Source: Streptomyces sp. TRM68416 (lineage in GTDB: Bacteria; Actinomycetota; Actinomycetes; Streptomycetales; Streptomycetaceae). From it: 64,000 nucleotides of DNA. The DNA lies in NCBI RefSeq assembly GCF_014596915.1, contig NZ_JACVWU010000011.1, positions 124,001 to 188,000 on the forward strand, written 5' to 3'. The notes below the pieces were generated by a model. It was not told the origin of the DNA and did not search any database. It saw nothing but the letters and a program-made list of their open reading frames with translations. The stretch's first letter is position 1; each line of letters begins with the position of its first letter. This document shows, piece after piece, positions 18,121 through 26,649 of this stretch. Both the position numbers and the translations under genes were made by a program.

Positions 18121-19734
18121 TCACCCCCGCCGGCGCACCGCCCCGGCGAGGATCCATCCCTCCACGGCCTCGTACTGCCGGCGCTGTTCCTCCGCCTTGT
18201 GCCGCCCGGAGATCACCGTCCCCAGCCACCCGAAGGCGAAGCCCGCGGGAATGGAGACCAGGCCGGTCGTGGTGAACGGGAACCAGTTGAAGTCGGCGCC
18301 GGGAAAGGCGGAGAAGGGTGAGCCGGAGACCAGATTGGTGCCCGGCATCACCAGCAGGACGACGGCGGAGCCGCCGATGAGCGTGGCCAGCAGGCCGGTG
18401 CGCGTGTAGCGGCGCCAGAAGAGGCTGTAGACGAGGGCGGGTGCGATGGCCGAGGCGCCCAGGCAGAAGGAGAGCGTGACCAGCGGCTGCAGACTGCGGT
18501 TCTGGACCAGGGTGGCCAGCAGGATCGCGACCGTGCCCACTGCCAGCGCGGACAGCCGGGCCAGCATCATCTCGCGGCGGCCGGACAACTCCTGCACCCG
18601 GGAGGCGAACACGTCGTGGGCGAGGGAGTTGGCGCAGCCGAGGATCATGCCCGCGACGGAGGCGAGCAGGGTGAGGAAGAGGGCGGTGGTGACCGTCGTG
18701 AACAGGAACGTCTCCGCGCTGGACACCTCCGCGCCGAACGCCGCCTGCGAGCCCAGCAGATAGGCGGTGTTCGCCTGCGGGTCGGCCTGTGCGAGGGCCG
18801 CCCGTCCGACGAGCGCGGTCGCCCCGAACCCGACGACCGTGATGACGAGCACGAACAGCACCACCGACGACACCGCCCAGGACATCGAACGGCGCACCTG
18901 GCGCGCGCTGGAGGCGGTGTACATGCGCATGGTGACGTGCGGCAGGCAGGCGCCGCCGAGGACGACGGCCAACTGCGAGCTGATCATGTCCAGTTGCGGG
19001 TACGGCCCGTCCGCGAACTGCAGCCCGGAGTTCAGGAACGCCGACCCCACCCCGCTCTGTTCGGCGGCCGCGTCGAACAGCGCGCCCGGGTTCCAGTCGA
19101 ATTTGCTCAGCACCAGTACGGCGACGACGGCGCCGGAGCCGAGCAGCATCACCATCTTCAGCATCTGGATCAGGGCGGTGCCCTTCATGCCGCCGATCGT
19201 GGCGTAGCTGATCATCAGCGCGCCGACGCCGATGATGCAGCCCGTCTGTATGGAGTCGCCGGAGAAGCCGAGGATGAACGACAGCAGGTGTCCGGTGCCG
19301 GCCAGTTGGACGAGCATCAGCGGCATCAGCGCGGCGAGCGTCACCGCGCTGGCCGCGATCCGGACGCTGCGTCCGGGCATGCGCCGGGCCAGTGCGTCGC
19401 CCATGGTGAACCGGCCCGCGTTGCGCAGGGGTTCGGCCAGCAGGAACATCAGCAGCATCAGCGACAGGGCCGTACTGAGGGCGAGGACGATGCCGTCGTA
19501 GCCGAAGAGCGCGATCACCCCGGTGGTGCCGAGCACGGTGGCGGCGGAGATGTAGTCGCCGCCGATCGCCAGGCCGTTGCGCATGGGGGACAGGGAGCTG
19601 TAGCCGGTGTAGAACTCGTCCAGGTCGTCGCGGTCGGGGCCGGTCATCACGCACAGCAGCAGGGTGACGGTGGCGACGGCGGAGAACGCCACCAGGGACA
19701 TTGCCTGTGCGTCGCCGCTGAACTGCGTAGTCAT
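18121..19734 (-). CDS. Sodium:solute symporter (ActP/MctP-like)
   Basis: A 537-residue integral membrane protein of the SSS family, with about 13 hydrophobic segments. The family region DEFYTGYSSLSPMRNGLAIGGDYISAA lies near residues 35-61 and RRMPGRSVRIAASAVTLAALMP in the first third. Members import acetate, pyruvate or other short carboxylates with sodium; the exact substrate is not readable here. The ATG at 19734 overlaps the stop of the upstream DUF485 gene by four bases (ATGA), so the two are translationally coupled, as is typical of acetate-permease operons. Confidence 0.9.
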   Translation of the reverse strand: MTTQFSGDAQAMSLVAFSAVATVTLLLCVMTGPDRDDLDEFYTGYSSLSPMRNGLAIGGDYISAATVLGTTGVIALFGYDGIVLALSTALSLMLLMFLLAEPLRNAGRFTMGDALARRMPGRSVRIAASAVTLAALMPLMLVQLAGTGHLLSFILGFSGDSIQTGCIIGVGALMISYATIGGMKGTALIQMLKMVMLLGSGAVVAVLVLSKFDWNPGALFDAAAEQSGVGSAFLNSGLQFADGPYPQLDMISSQLAVVLGGACLPHVTMRMYTASSARQVRRSMSWAVSSVVLFVLVITVVGFGATALVGRAALAQADPQANTAYLLGSQAAFGAEVSSAETFLFTTVTTALFLTLLASVAGMILGCANSLAHDVFASRVQELSGRREMMLARLSALAVGTVAILLATLVQNRSLQPLVTLSFCLGASAIAPALVYSLFWRRYTRTGLLATLIGGSAVVLLVMPGTNLVSGSPFSAFPGADFNWFPFTTTGLVSIPAGFAFGWLGTVISGRHKAEEQRRQYEAVEGWILAGAVRRRG

Positions 19735-20150
19735 CGGCGCGCCGCCTCCTCCCGCTTGGCGTCCACCGCGGCCTGCCGGCGGATGCGGTCGGCGAGCGGA
19801 TCGACGTAACGGCGCGCGGTGTGCTCGTAGAGGGCGATCGCCAGCCAGGTGACGGGGAGTTGGAGCAGGGCGAGGAGCAGGCCGGTGGGCAGGCCGTCGG
19901 TGACGGTGCTCGTCATGAAGGAGGGGGCGGTCGCGGACAGGACGAGGAAGAGGAGGAAGTAGCCGAGGGCGGTGAGGGTGGCGGTGCGGCGCTGCCAGCG
20001 GTAGGCGCTGCGCAGGATGCGCAGGTCGCTGTGGTGGCCGAGGGCGGAGTGGCGCGGTTGGCGGTGCCGGTGGGGAGACTCGGCGGGGCGGGGTGGGAAG
20101 GGCTGCTGCGGCGGGTATGGCTGGTACGACGGATACGGGTCGTAGGTCAT
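19731..20150 (-). CDS. DUF485 family small membrane protein
   Basis: 139 residues: a Pro/Tyr-rich cytoplasmic N-terminus (to about 45), then LRSAYRWQRRTATLTALGYF leading into the first of two membrane segments (about 60-80 and 90-112), and a basic C-terminal tail. DUF485 proteins pair with sodium:solute symporters such as ActP and are presumed accessory subunits. The four-base overlap with the symporter gene supports this. Confidence 0.88.
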   Translation of the reverse strand: MTYDPYPSYQPYPPQQPFPPRPAESPHRHRQPRHSALGHHSDLRILRSAYRWQRRTATLTALGYFLLFLVLSATAPSFMTSTVTDGLPTGLLLALLQLPVTWLAIALYEHTARRYVDPLADRIRRQAAVDAKREEAARR

Positions 20151-20374
20151 CCCGTCCTCCTTGCGTGGCGGCTCGGGTCCGGTGCGGACCGCAGGGAGTT
20201 GGGGGGTGGGTGGTAAGCGGAGTCACGCACGCTACTCGCAGGTAGCGAGATCCGCGAGGGTTTCACCAAACTGAGTGGTCGGTACGCGCTTACTTCTGTG
20301 AATCCGCGTCTGACCTCGGGTGTTACCCCCGTTAACTCAGACTTTTCACATCTCGTGCGACGGTCTCAACGGTC

Positions 20375-20896
20375 TCAGCGGAGTGCGCGGCGGTAGGCGA
20401 TGCCCGGGCGGCCGACGAGGGTGAGCTCCCCGGCCGGGAGGAAGCCGTTGCGTTCCAGTACGGCCCTGGAGGCGGGGTTGTCGAGGGTCGTGACCGCGGT
20501 GAGGGCGACCAGGCCGTACGCCGTCGCCGCCGTCCGGCACACCTCGCCGACCGCCGCCGTCGCCACCCCACGCCCGGCCGCGCGCTCCCCGATCCGGTAC
20601 CCGAGTTCGGCGCTGCCGTCCTCGACGTCGACCAGGTTGACCCGGCCGACCAGGTGCCCCTGCTCGTCCGTCACCACGTGGAAGTGGCAGACCCCGGCGT
20701 CCTGTTCGGCCAGGCGCGCGGCATGGACCGCCGCGAAGTCGGCGAAGTACGCGTCCCCGCGGTCCGGGATCGTCCGCGTGAAGTACGCGCGGTTCTCCCG
20801 CTCGAAGGCGAGCAGCGCGTCCGCGTGGTCGGGGCGCAGCCGTTCCAGTCGCAGCGTGGTGCGGGTGGTGCCGGAGTCTCGTTCAGCCTCGCGCAT
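20375..20896 (-). CDS. GNAT family N-acetyltransferase (RimJ/RimL-like)
   Basis: 173 residues from the ATG at 20896. The pattern is of the RimJ/RimL branch, which acetylates protein N-termini or small amines with acetyl-CoA: LRLERLRPDHADALLAF near the start, LVGRVNLVDVEDGSAELGYR, the acetyl-CoA loop ERAAGRGVATAAV, and DNPASRAVLERNGFLPAGE near the C-terminus. It starts 20 bp downstream of the MFS exporter stop on the same strand and is probably cotranscribed. Substrate unknown. Confidence 0.9.
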   Translation of the reverse strand: MREAERDSGTTRTTLRLERLRPDHADALLAFERENRAYFTRTIPDRGDAYFADFAAVHAARLAEQDAGVCHFHVVTDEQGHLVGRVNLVDVEDGSAELGYRIGERAAGRGVATAAVGEVCRTAATAYGLVALTAVTTLDNPASRAVLERNGFLPAGELTLVGRPGIAYRRALR

Positions 20897-20916
20897 GGGC
20901 CCGAGGGTAGGGCGGC

Positions 20917-22530
20917 TCAGTCGGTGAGGACCGGGAATTTCCGGGGCGCCAGGAGCAGGAGTACGAGGAACGCGAGGGTCGCCGCGCAGGCCGCGCCCAG
21001 GTACACCGCGTGCACGGCGTCCGCGATCGCGCGCCGGGTCGCGTCCGGGGCCGTACCGGAGCCGAGGGCGCGGGTGACCGAGTCCAGGTCGCCGGCTCCG
21101 CCCAGGCGGGTCGCCAGGACGCCGTTGGCGACGGCGCCGAACACCGCCGCGCCCATTGTCTGGCCGGTCTGGCGGCAGAACAGCACGGACGCGGTCGTCG
21201 TGCCGCGCTCCGACCAGCCCACCGTCGACTGCACGCCCACGATCAGCGGCAGTTGGAAGAGCCCGAGCGCGCCGCCGAGCAGCAGCATCAGCAACGTCGG
21301 CTGCCAGACCGCACCCGGGTACGGCAGGAGCGGGAACGCGAACAGCAGGAGCGCGGCCGCCGCCATGCCGAGCATCGCGGTGTCGCGGAAGCCGATCCTG
21401 CGGTACACGTGCTGGCTGAGCGCGGCCGACACCGGCCAGCTCAACGTCCATACGGACAGCACGAATCCGGCGGCCACGGGGCCGAGGCCGAGGACCGCCT
21501 GGGCATAGGTGGGCAGGAAGACGGCCGGGGCGACCATGAGCAGCCCCAGGGCGCCGAGCGCCAGGTTCACGGCGGCGATCGTGCGGCGCCGCCACACCCA
21601 CCCCGGGATGATCGGCTCGGCCGCCCGGCGCTCCACCAGCACCACGACCACCACCAGCGCCAGCCCCGTACCGAACATCGCGAGGGAGGGCGCCGACAGC
21701 CACGGCCAGGCGACCCCGCCCTGCACCAGCGCCGTCAGCAGCACGCCCCCGCAGGCGAACACCGCGAGGGCGCCCGCCCAGTCGACCCGCGCGCGGGGGG
21801 CGGCCGCCCCCTCCGCTCCCGCTCCCGCGCGCGGGGCGGCCGATTCCTCCGCTCCCTCCAGGCCCGCGCCCGCGCGCGTGGCGGCCGATTCCTCTGCGCC
21901 CGCTCCCGCGCGCGTGGCGGCTGACTCCCGTTCCGGCTCGTGCAGATGACGGACGATCAGCCACAACGCCACCGCCCCGATGGGCAGGTTGACGAGGAAG
22001 ATCCACCGCCAGTCCGCGTACGCCGCCAGCACCCCGCCCACGCCCGGTCCGGCGACCGCCGACACCGCCCACACCGTGGACAGCCGCGCCTGGATCCGGG
22101 GGCGCTCCCGCAGCGGGTACAGATCGGCGGCCAGCGTCTGGACCGTGCCCTGGAGCGCGCCGCCGCCCAGCCCCTGCACGATCCGGAAGGCGATCAGCGC
22201 GCCCATGTTCCAGGCGGCCGCGCACAGCAGCGAGCCCAGCAGGAACACCGCCGTGCCCGCGACCAGCACCGGTTTGCGGCCGAAGGTGTCGGAGAGCTTG
22301 CCGTAGACGGGGAGGCTGACGGTCACGGCCAGCAGATAGCCGGAGAACAGCCAGGAGAAGTAGGAGAAGCCGCCCAGGTCGCCGACGATCTGGGGTACGG
22401 CGGTGGAGACGATCGTGGCGTCCAGCGCGGCCAGCGCCATCGCGAGCATCAGGGCGGCGACGACCGCGCCGCGTCGGTCGGTTCCGGTGCGCCCTGCGCC
22501 CTTGCGTATCGCGGGTTCTGCGCCGCCCAC
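20917..22530 (-). CDS. MFS drug-type exporter, DHA2 family (14 segments)
   Basis: 537 residues from a GTG at 22530, preferred because GGAAGG lies 6 bases upstream; the frame is open 57 bases further. The first segment carries ALAALDATIVSTAVPQI, the DHA2 motif, followed by GKLSDTFGRKPVLVAG between segments 2 and 3 and VAGPGVGGVLA (motif C). Such proteins export drugs or metabolites by proton antiport. The loop at about residues 206-252 is odd: it is built from four imperfect copies of ESAATRAGAGAE. Divergent from an ABC exporter; the GNAT gene follows. Substrate unknown. Confidence 0.92.
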   Translation of the reverse strand: MGGAEPAIRKGAGRTGTDRRGAVVAALMLAMALAALDATIVSTAVPQIVGDLGGFSYFSWLFSGYLLAVTVSLPVYGKLSDTFGRKPVLVAGTAVFLLGSLLCAAAWNMGALIAFRIVQGLGGGALQGTVQTLAADLYPLRERPRIQARLSTVWAVSAVAGPGVGGVLAAYADWRWIFLVNLPIGAVALWLIVRHLHEPERESAATRAGAGAEESAATRAGAGLEGAEESAAPRAGAGAEGAAAPRARVDWAGALAVFACGGVLLTALVQGGVAWPWLSAPSLAMFGTGLALVVVVVLVERRAAEPIIPGWVWRRRTIAAVNLALGALGLLMVAPAVFLPTYAQAVLGLGPVAAGFVLSVWTLSWPVSAALSQHVYRRIGFRDTAMLGMAAAALLLFAFPLLPYPGAVWQPTLLMLLLGGALGLFQLPLIVGVQSTVGWSERGTTTASVLFCRQTGQTMGAAVFGAVANGVLATRLGGAGDLDSVTRALGSGTAPDATRRAIADAVHAVYLGAACAATLAFLVLLLLAPRKFPVLTD

Positions 22531-22956
22531 CGGATTCCTTCCCCCTGCACGTATCTGCCGGCGACCAGCTTCCCACTTGAGCCTCACGTGGCGGGAGGGT
22601 GCAGCCTGGGGTGGGCCCGAAGGCGGAGGCGACCCCGAGAAACACTCCGCCGAAGGGTGGACTGCCCCTAGGGGTACCTCCGCACCAGGGCTCGGGGAGG
22701 GTTCGTCCCGGCGGAGGACGAGACGGCCCGGGGTCGGTCCTTAACCTGGCTTTACGCCGCTGGGGGGCGGCTGGCCGAACCTTCGAGGGTGGGGTTTTCC
22801 CCCGGGAAAGACTGCGCTGGGCACCAGCGCGCCGGACCCCCTCCCGACGCCAGACTCGTGGACGTACCGCTTCACACGTTCGTGGACGTACCGCTTCACA
22901 CGTTCCTCGCACTGCAGACGCTTGTTTCATTCGCTGACCGACTTAGGAGACATACC
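22531..22956. other. Divergent promoter region between the MFS and ABC exporters (426 bp)
   Basis: No gene seen. It holds GC-rich hairpins such as GCTGGGCACCAGC near 22816-22828 and a two-copy 24-bp direct repeat at 22856-22905. The leader of the ABC operon ends in an AGGAGA ribosome site. No clear -10/-35 pair was identified. Confidence 0.6.
22856..22905 (+). repeat. Two-copy 24-bp tandem repeat upstream of the ABC exporter
   Basis: The unit beginning CGTGGACGTACCGCTTCACA occurs twice head-to-tail with a 24-bp period and no mismatch, about 50-100 bp upstream of the ATPase start. The period is near two helical turns, which would suit side-by-side regulator binding; a simple duplication is the alternative. 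Confidence 0.85.
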
Positions 22957-23745
22957 GTGACATCGGCTGTGACCATTCCCAGGCACGGGGGCACTGGAGG
23001 GCGTACGGCCGTTGCCGCGCGGGCGCGGCAGGTCGTCAAGGCCTACGGGGCGGGCGAGACCCGCGTCGTCGCTCTCGACCATGTCGACGTGGACATCGCC
23101 CGCGGCCAGTTCACCGCGATCATGGGCCCCTCGGGCTCCGGCAAGTCCACGCTCATGCACTGCCTCGCCGGTCTCGACACCGTGACCAGCGGCCAGATCT
23201 ACCTGGACGACACCGAGATCACCGGCCTGAAGGACAAGAAGCTCACACGGCTGCGCCGGGACCGGATCGGGTTCATCTTCCAGGCGTTCAACCTGCTGCC
23301 GACGCTGAACGCCCTCGAGAACATCACGCTGCCCATGGACATCGCCGGCCGCAAGCCCGACAAGGACTGGCTGGAGCGGGTGGTGGAGACCGTCGGGCTC
23401 GCCGGGCGGCTCAAGCACCGGCCCACCCAGCTCTCCGGCGGCCAGCAGCAGCGCGTCGCCGTGGCCCGGGCGCTGGCCGCCCGGCCCGAGATCATCTTCG
23501 GTGACGAGCCGACCGGAAACCTCGACTCGCGCGCGGGCGCCGAAGTACTGGGCTTCCTGCGCCGTTCGGTCGACGAGCTCGGGCAGACCATCGTGATGGT
23601 CACCCACGACCCGGTCGCCGCCTCCTACGCGGACCGTGTGCTGTACCTCGCCGACGGCCGGATCGTCGACGAGATGCTGCGCCCGACCGCCGAGGCCGTC
23701 CTGGACCGCATGAAGGACTTCGACGCCCGGGGGCGTACGTCATGA
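22957..23745 (+). CDS. ABC transporter ATP-binding protein (MacB/LolD type)
   Basis: 262 residues from a GTG at 22957 with an AGGAGA site 7 bases upstream. It is the cytoplasmic ATPase of an FtsX-type exporter: Walker A GPSGSGKST, Q-loop in FIFQAFNLLPT, signature LSGGQQQRVAVARAL, Walker B IIFGDEPTGNLD and the H-loop MVTHDP. The stop overlaps the permease start by four bases, giving translational coupling. It is closely similar to the ATPase at 56009-56779, so the two operons look like paralogues. Substrate unknown; lipid, peptide or envelope-stress export is typical. Confidence 0.94.
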   Translation: MTSAVTIPRHGGTGGRTAVAARARQVVKAYGAGETRVVALDHVDVDIARGQFTAIMGPSGSGKSTLMHCLAGLDTVTSGQIYLDDTEITGLKDKKLTRLRRDRIGFIFQAFNLLPTLNALENITLPMDIAGRKPDKDWLERVVETVGLAGRLKHRPTQLSGGQQQRVAVARALAARPEIIFGDEPTGNLDSRAGAEVLGFLRRSVDELGQTIVMVTHDPVAASYADRVLYLADGRIVDEMLRPTAEAVLDRMKDFDARGRTS

Positions 23746-26306
23746 CCGTCCTGAAGACCTCGATGCGCAACTTCTTCGCGCACAAGGGACGCATGGCCCT
23801 GTCGGCCGTGGCGGTCCTGCTGTCGGTGGCCTTCGTGTGCGGCACGCTGGTGTTCACCGACACCATGAACACCACCTTCGACAAGCTCTTCGCCACCACC
23901 GCCTCCGACGTCACGGTCTCCCCGAAGGACGCCAGGAGCGAGGAGACCGCGCAGAACGGCAAGCCCGAGTCACTGCCCGCCTCCACCCTGGAGCAGGTCG
24001 CGAAGGCGGAGGGCGTCAAGTCCGCCGAGGGCGCGGTCAGTTCGATGAACGTGACCGTCGTGAACAGCGACAACGACAACATGGGCTCGTCCAACGGCGC
24101 CCCGACCATCGCGGGCAACTGGACGAGCAGCGACCGGCGCGCGATGGAGATCACCTCCGGGCACGCCCCGCGCGGGCCCACCGAGACGATGGTCGACGCC
24201 GACACCGCCGACAAGCACGACCTGAAGCTCGGCGACGAGCTGCGCACCATCTCCGTCGTCGGCGACTTCAAGGCCCGCATCGTCGGCATCGCCACCTTCA
24301 AGGTGACCAACCCCGGCGCCGCGATCGTCTACTTCGACACCGCCACCGCCCAGCGCGAACTCCTCGGCACCGAGGGCCGGTTCACCCAGATCCTCGCCAC
24401 CGCCGCCCCCGGCGTCAGCGACGAACAGCTCAAGCAGAACGTGGCCCGTGCCCTGGACGGCCCGTACAAGCTCCAGACGGCCAAGGAGAACGCCGACGAA
24501 AACCGTGAGGACGTCGGCGAGTTCATGAACGTCATCAAGTACGCCATGCTCGGCTTCGCCGGGATCGCGTTCCTGGTCGGCGTCTTCCTGATCATCAACA
24601 CCTTCTCCATGCTGGTCGCCCAGCGCACCCGCGAGATCGGCCTGATGCGGGCGATCGGCTCCTCCCGCAAGCAGGTCAACCGCTCCGTGCTGGTCGAGGC
24701 CCTGCTGCTCGGCTTCGTCGGCTCGATCCTCGGCGTCGGTGCGGGCGTCGGCATCGCCATCGGCCTGATGAAGCTGATGTCCATGGCCGGCATGAACCTC
24801 TCCACCGACGACCTCACCATCAAGACGGCCACCCCGGTGGCAGGACTCGTCCTCGGCGTCGTCGTCACCGTCCTCGCCGCCTACCTGCCGGCCCGCCGCG
24901 CGGGCAAGGTCTCCCCGATGGCCGCCCTGCGCGACGCCGGAACCCCCGCCGACGGCCGGGCCGGCCGGGTGCGCGGCCTGATCGGGCTGGTGCTGACGGG
25001 CTCGGGCGCCGCCGCCCTGTACCTGGCCGCCACGGCCGACAAGGCGAGCGACGGCGCGCTGATGCTCGGCGGCGGTGTGGTGCTGTCCCTGATCGGCTTC
25101 GTCGTCATCGGCCCCCTCCTGGCGGGCGGGGTGGTCCGGGTGATCAGCGCGGTGCTGCTGCGGGCCTTCGGCCCCGTCGGCCGGATGGCCGAGCGCAACG
25201 CCCTGCGCAACCCGCGCCGCACCGGCGCCACGGGCGCCGCCCTGATGATCGGCCTGGCGCTGGTGGCCTGCCTGTCGGTGGTCGGCTCCTCGATGGTCGC
25301 CTCGGCCACGAGCGAACTGGACAAGTCGGTCGGCGCGGACTTCATCGTCGAGGGCAACCAGCGGATCTTCCCCGAAGCCGAGAAGGCGATGCTGGAGAGC
25401 CCCGGCCTGGCCCACGTCACCCGCTACAAGGAGATCGACGCCACGCTGACCTCGCCCGACGGCAAGACGGACAAGAGCGGTCTCACGGCCGCCGACCCCA
25501 CCTACGCCGAGGACCTCAGCCGCCCCACCACGGCCGGCACTCTCACGGACGCCTACGGCAAGGACGCCATGTCGGTCGGCTCCGACTACGCCGAGAAGCA
25601 CGGCGTGCGCGTGGGCGACACCGTCACCGTCGCCTTCAAGGGCGGCGAGACGGCGAAGCTGAAGGTCGCGGCGATCACCGACGACGACAGCGTGTTCGAC
25701 CAGGGTGCGCGCTACATCAGCATCGAGACGATGCGGAAGTACCTCCCGGCCGACCGGATCCCGCCGAACACGATCATGTTCGCCAAGGCGGAGGAGGGCC
25801 AGCAGGAGCAGGCGTACGCGGCCCTGAAGAAGGCGCTGGACCCGTACCCGCAGTACCAGGTGCGTGACCAGACCGACTACAAGGAAGAGCTGAAGACCCA
25901 GGTCGGCCAGCTGCTGAACATGGTCTACGGCCTGCTCGCCCTGGCGATCATCGTGGCGGTGCTGGGCGTGGTGAACACGCTGGCCCTGTCGGTGGTCGAG
26001 CGGACGAGGGAGATCGGCCTCATGCGGGCCATCGGCCTCTCCCGCCGCCAGCTGCGCCGGATGATCCGCATGGAGTCGGTGGTCATCGCCCTGTTCGGCG
26101 CCCTGCTCGGCCTGGGCCTCGGAATGGGCTGGGGCGCGACGGCCCACAAGCTGCTCGCCCTGGAGGGCCTCAACGTCCTCGACATCCCCTGGCCGACGAT
26201 CATCGGCGTCTTCATCGGCTCGGCCTTCGTGGGCCTGTTCGCCGCGCTGATCCCGGCGTTCCGGGCGGGCCGCATGAACGTCCTGAACGCGATCGCGACC
26301 GACTAG
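23742..26306 (+). CDS. ABC transporter permease with two FtsX domains
   Basis: 854 residues. An N-terminal membrane segment (about 18-38) precedes a large extracytoplasmic domain. The first FtsX block comes at about 260-400, including RTREIGLMRAIGSSRKQVNRSV, followed by further membrane segments, a second extracytoplasmic domain (about 520-720), and a second FtsX block at about 725-850 with RTREIGLMRAIGLSRRQLRRM. This duplicated layout is common in actinobacterial exporters. It partners the upstream ATPase and ends 37 bp before a strong terminator. Direction (export or mechanotransmission) is inferred from the family. Confidence 0.93.
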   Translation: MTVLKTSMRNFFAHKGRMALSAVAVLLSVAFVCGTLVFTDTMNTTFDKLFATTASDVTVSPKDARSEETAQNGKPESLPASTLEQVAKAEGVKSAEGAVSSMNVTVVNSDNDNMGSSNGAPTIAGNWTSSDRRAMEITSGHAPRGPTETMVDADTADKHDLKLGDELRTISVVGDFKARIVGIATFKVTNPGAAIVYFDTATAQRELLGTEGRFTQILATAAPGVSDEQLKQNVARALDGPYKLQTAKENADENREDVGEFMNVIKYAMLGFAGIAFLVGVFLIINTFSMLVAQRTREIGLMRAIGSSRKQVNRSVLVEALLLGFVGSILGVGAGVGIAIGLMKLMSMAGMNLSTDDLTIKTATPVAGLVLGVVVTVLAAYLPARRAGKVSPMAALRDAGTPADGRAGRVRGLIGLVLTGSGAAALYLAATADKASDGALMLGGGVVLSLIGFVVIGPLLAGGVVRVISAVLLRAFGPVGRMAERNALRNPRRTGATGAALMIGLALVACLSVVGSSMVASATSELDKSVGADFIVEGNQRIFPEAEKAMLESPGLAHVTRYKEIDATLTSPDGKTDKSGLTAADPTYAEDLSRPTTAGTLTDAYGKDAMSVGSDYAEKHGVRVGDTVTVAFKGGETAKLKVAAITDDDSVFDQGARYISIETMRKYLPADRIPPNTIMFAKAEEGQQEQAYAALKKALDPYPQYQVRDQTDYKEELKTQVGQLLNMVYGLLALAIIVAVLGVVNTLALSVVERTREIGLMRAIGLSRRQLRRMIRMESVVIALFGALLGLGLGMGWGATAHKLLALEGLNVLDIPWPTIIGVFIGSAFVGLFAALIPAFRAGRMNVLNAIATD

Positions 26307-26343
26307 CCACCGCATACGGGGGTTGCGGGGGTGCACGGGGGAT

Positions 26344-26381
26344 CCGGTGCCGGGAAGCCTTGGGGGGCTTCCCGGCACCGG
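26344..26381 (+). terminator. Terminator of the ABC exporter operon
   Basis: A 16-bp perfect stem (26344-26359 with 26366-26381) and a 6-base loop are followed by CTTTTG. Confidence 0.85.
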
Positions 26382-26400
26382 GCTTTTGCGGGCGATTCTC

Positions 26401-26447
26401 TTGTCCGACCGAGTCTTTTCCGGGCGAGCCTTTTGTCCGACCGAGTC
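26401..26447 (+). repeat. Imperfect 32-bp direct repeat upstream of mfd
   Basis: TTGTCCGACCGAGTC occurs at 26401-26415 and 26433-26447 with related flanks (GGGCGA before each copy). The period is 32 bp. Function unknown. Confidence 0.8.
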
Positions 26448-26649
26448 GGGTGGCGGGTGGGCATGGGCCGGGGGTCCGGGGGCGGAGCCCCCAGGCGGCG
26501 CCCACACCGACACCGGGTATCCCCAAAACCGACGTTATCCACAGCCCCGGCGCCCGCCCGCGCAGCGACGTACGCTGGAGAGACCCCCGGCCCGCAGCGC
26601 GCGTCGGGCGGTTCGTGTTGCCCACCCCCCGGACGAAAGCCGCCCCCGA

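Larger units (their letters stand above)
26307..26649. other. Intergenic region between the ABC permease and mfd (343 bp)
   Basis: No gene seen. It contains a strong terminator (26344-26381), an imperfect 32-bp direct repeat sharing TTGTCCGACCGAGTC at 26401 and 26433, a GGGGGCGGAGCCCCC hairpin of the kind common between Streptomyces genes, and a TTATCCACA sequence at 26535-26543 resembling a DnaA box. Confidence 0.6.
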
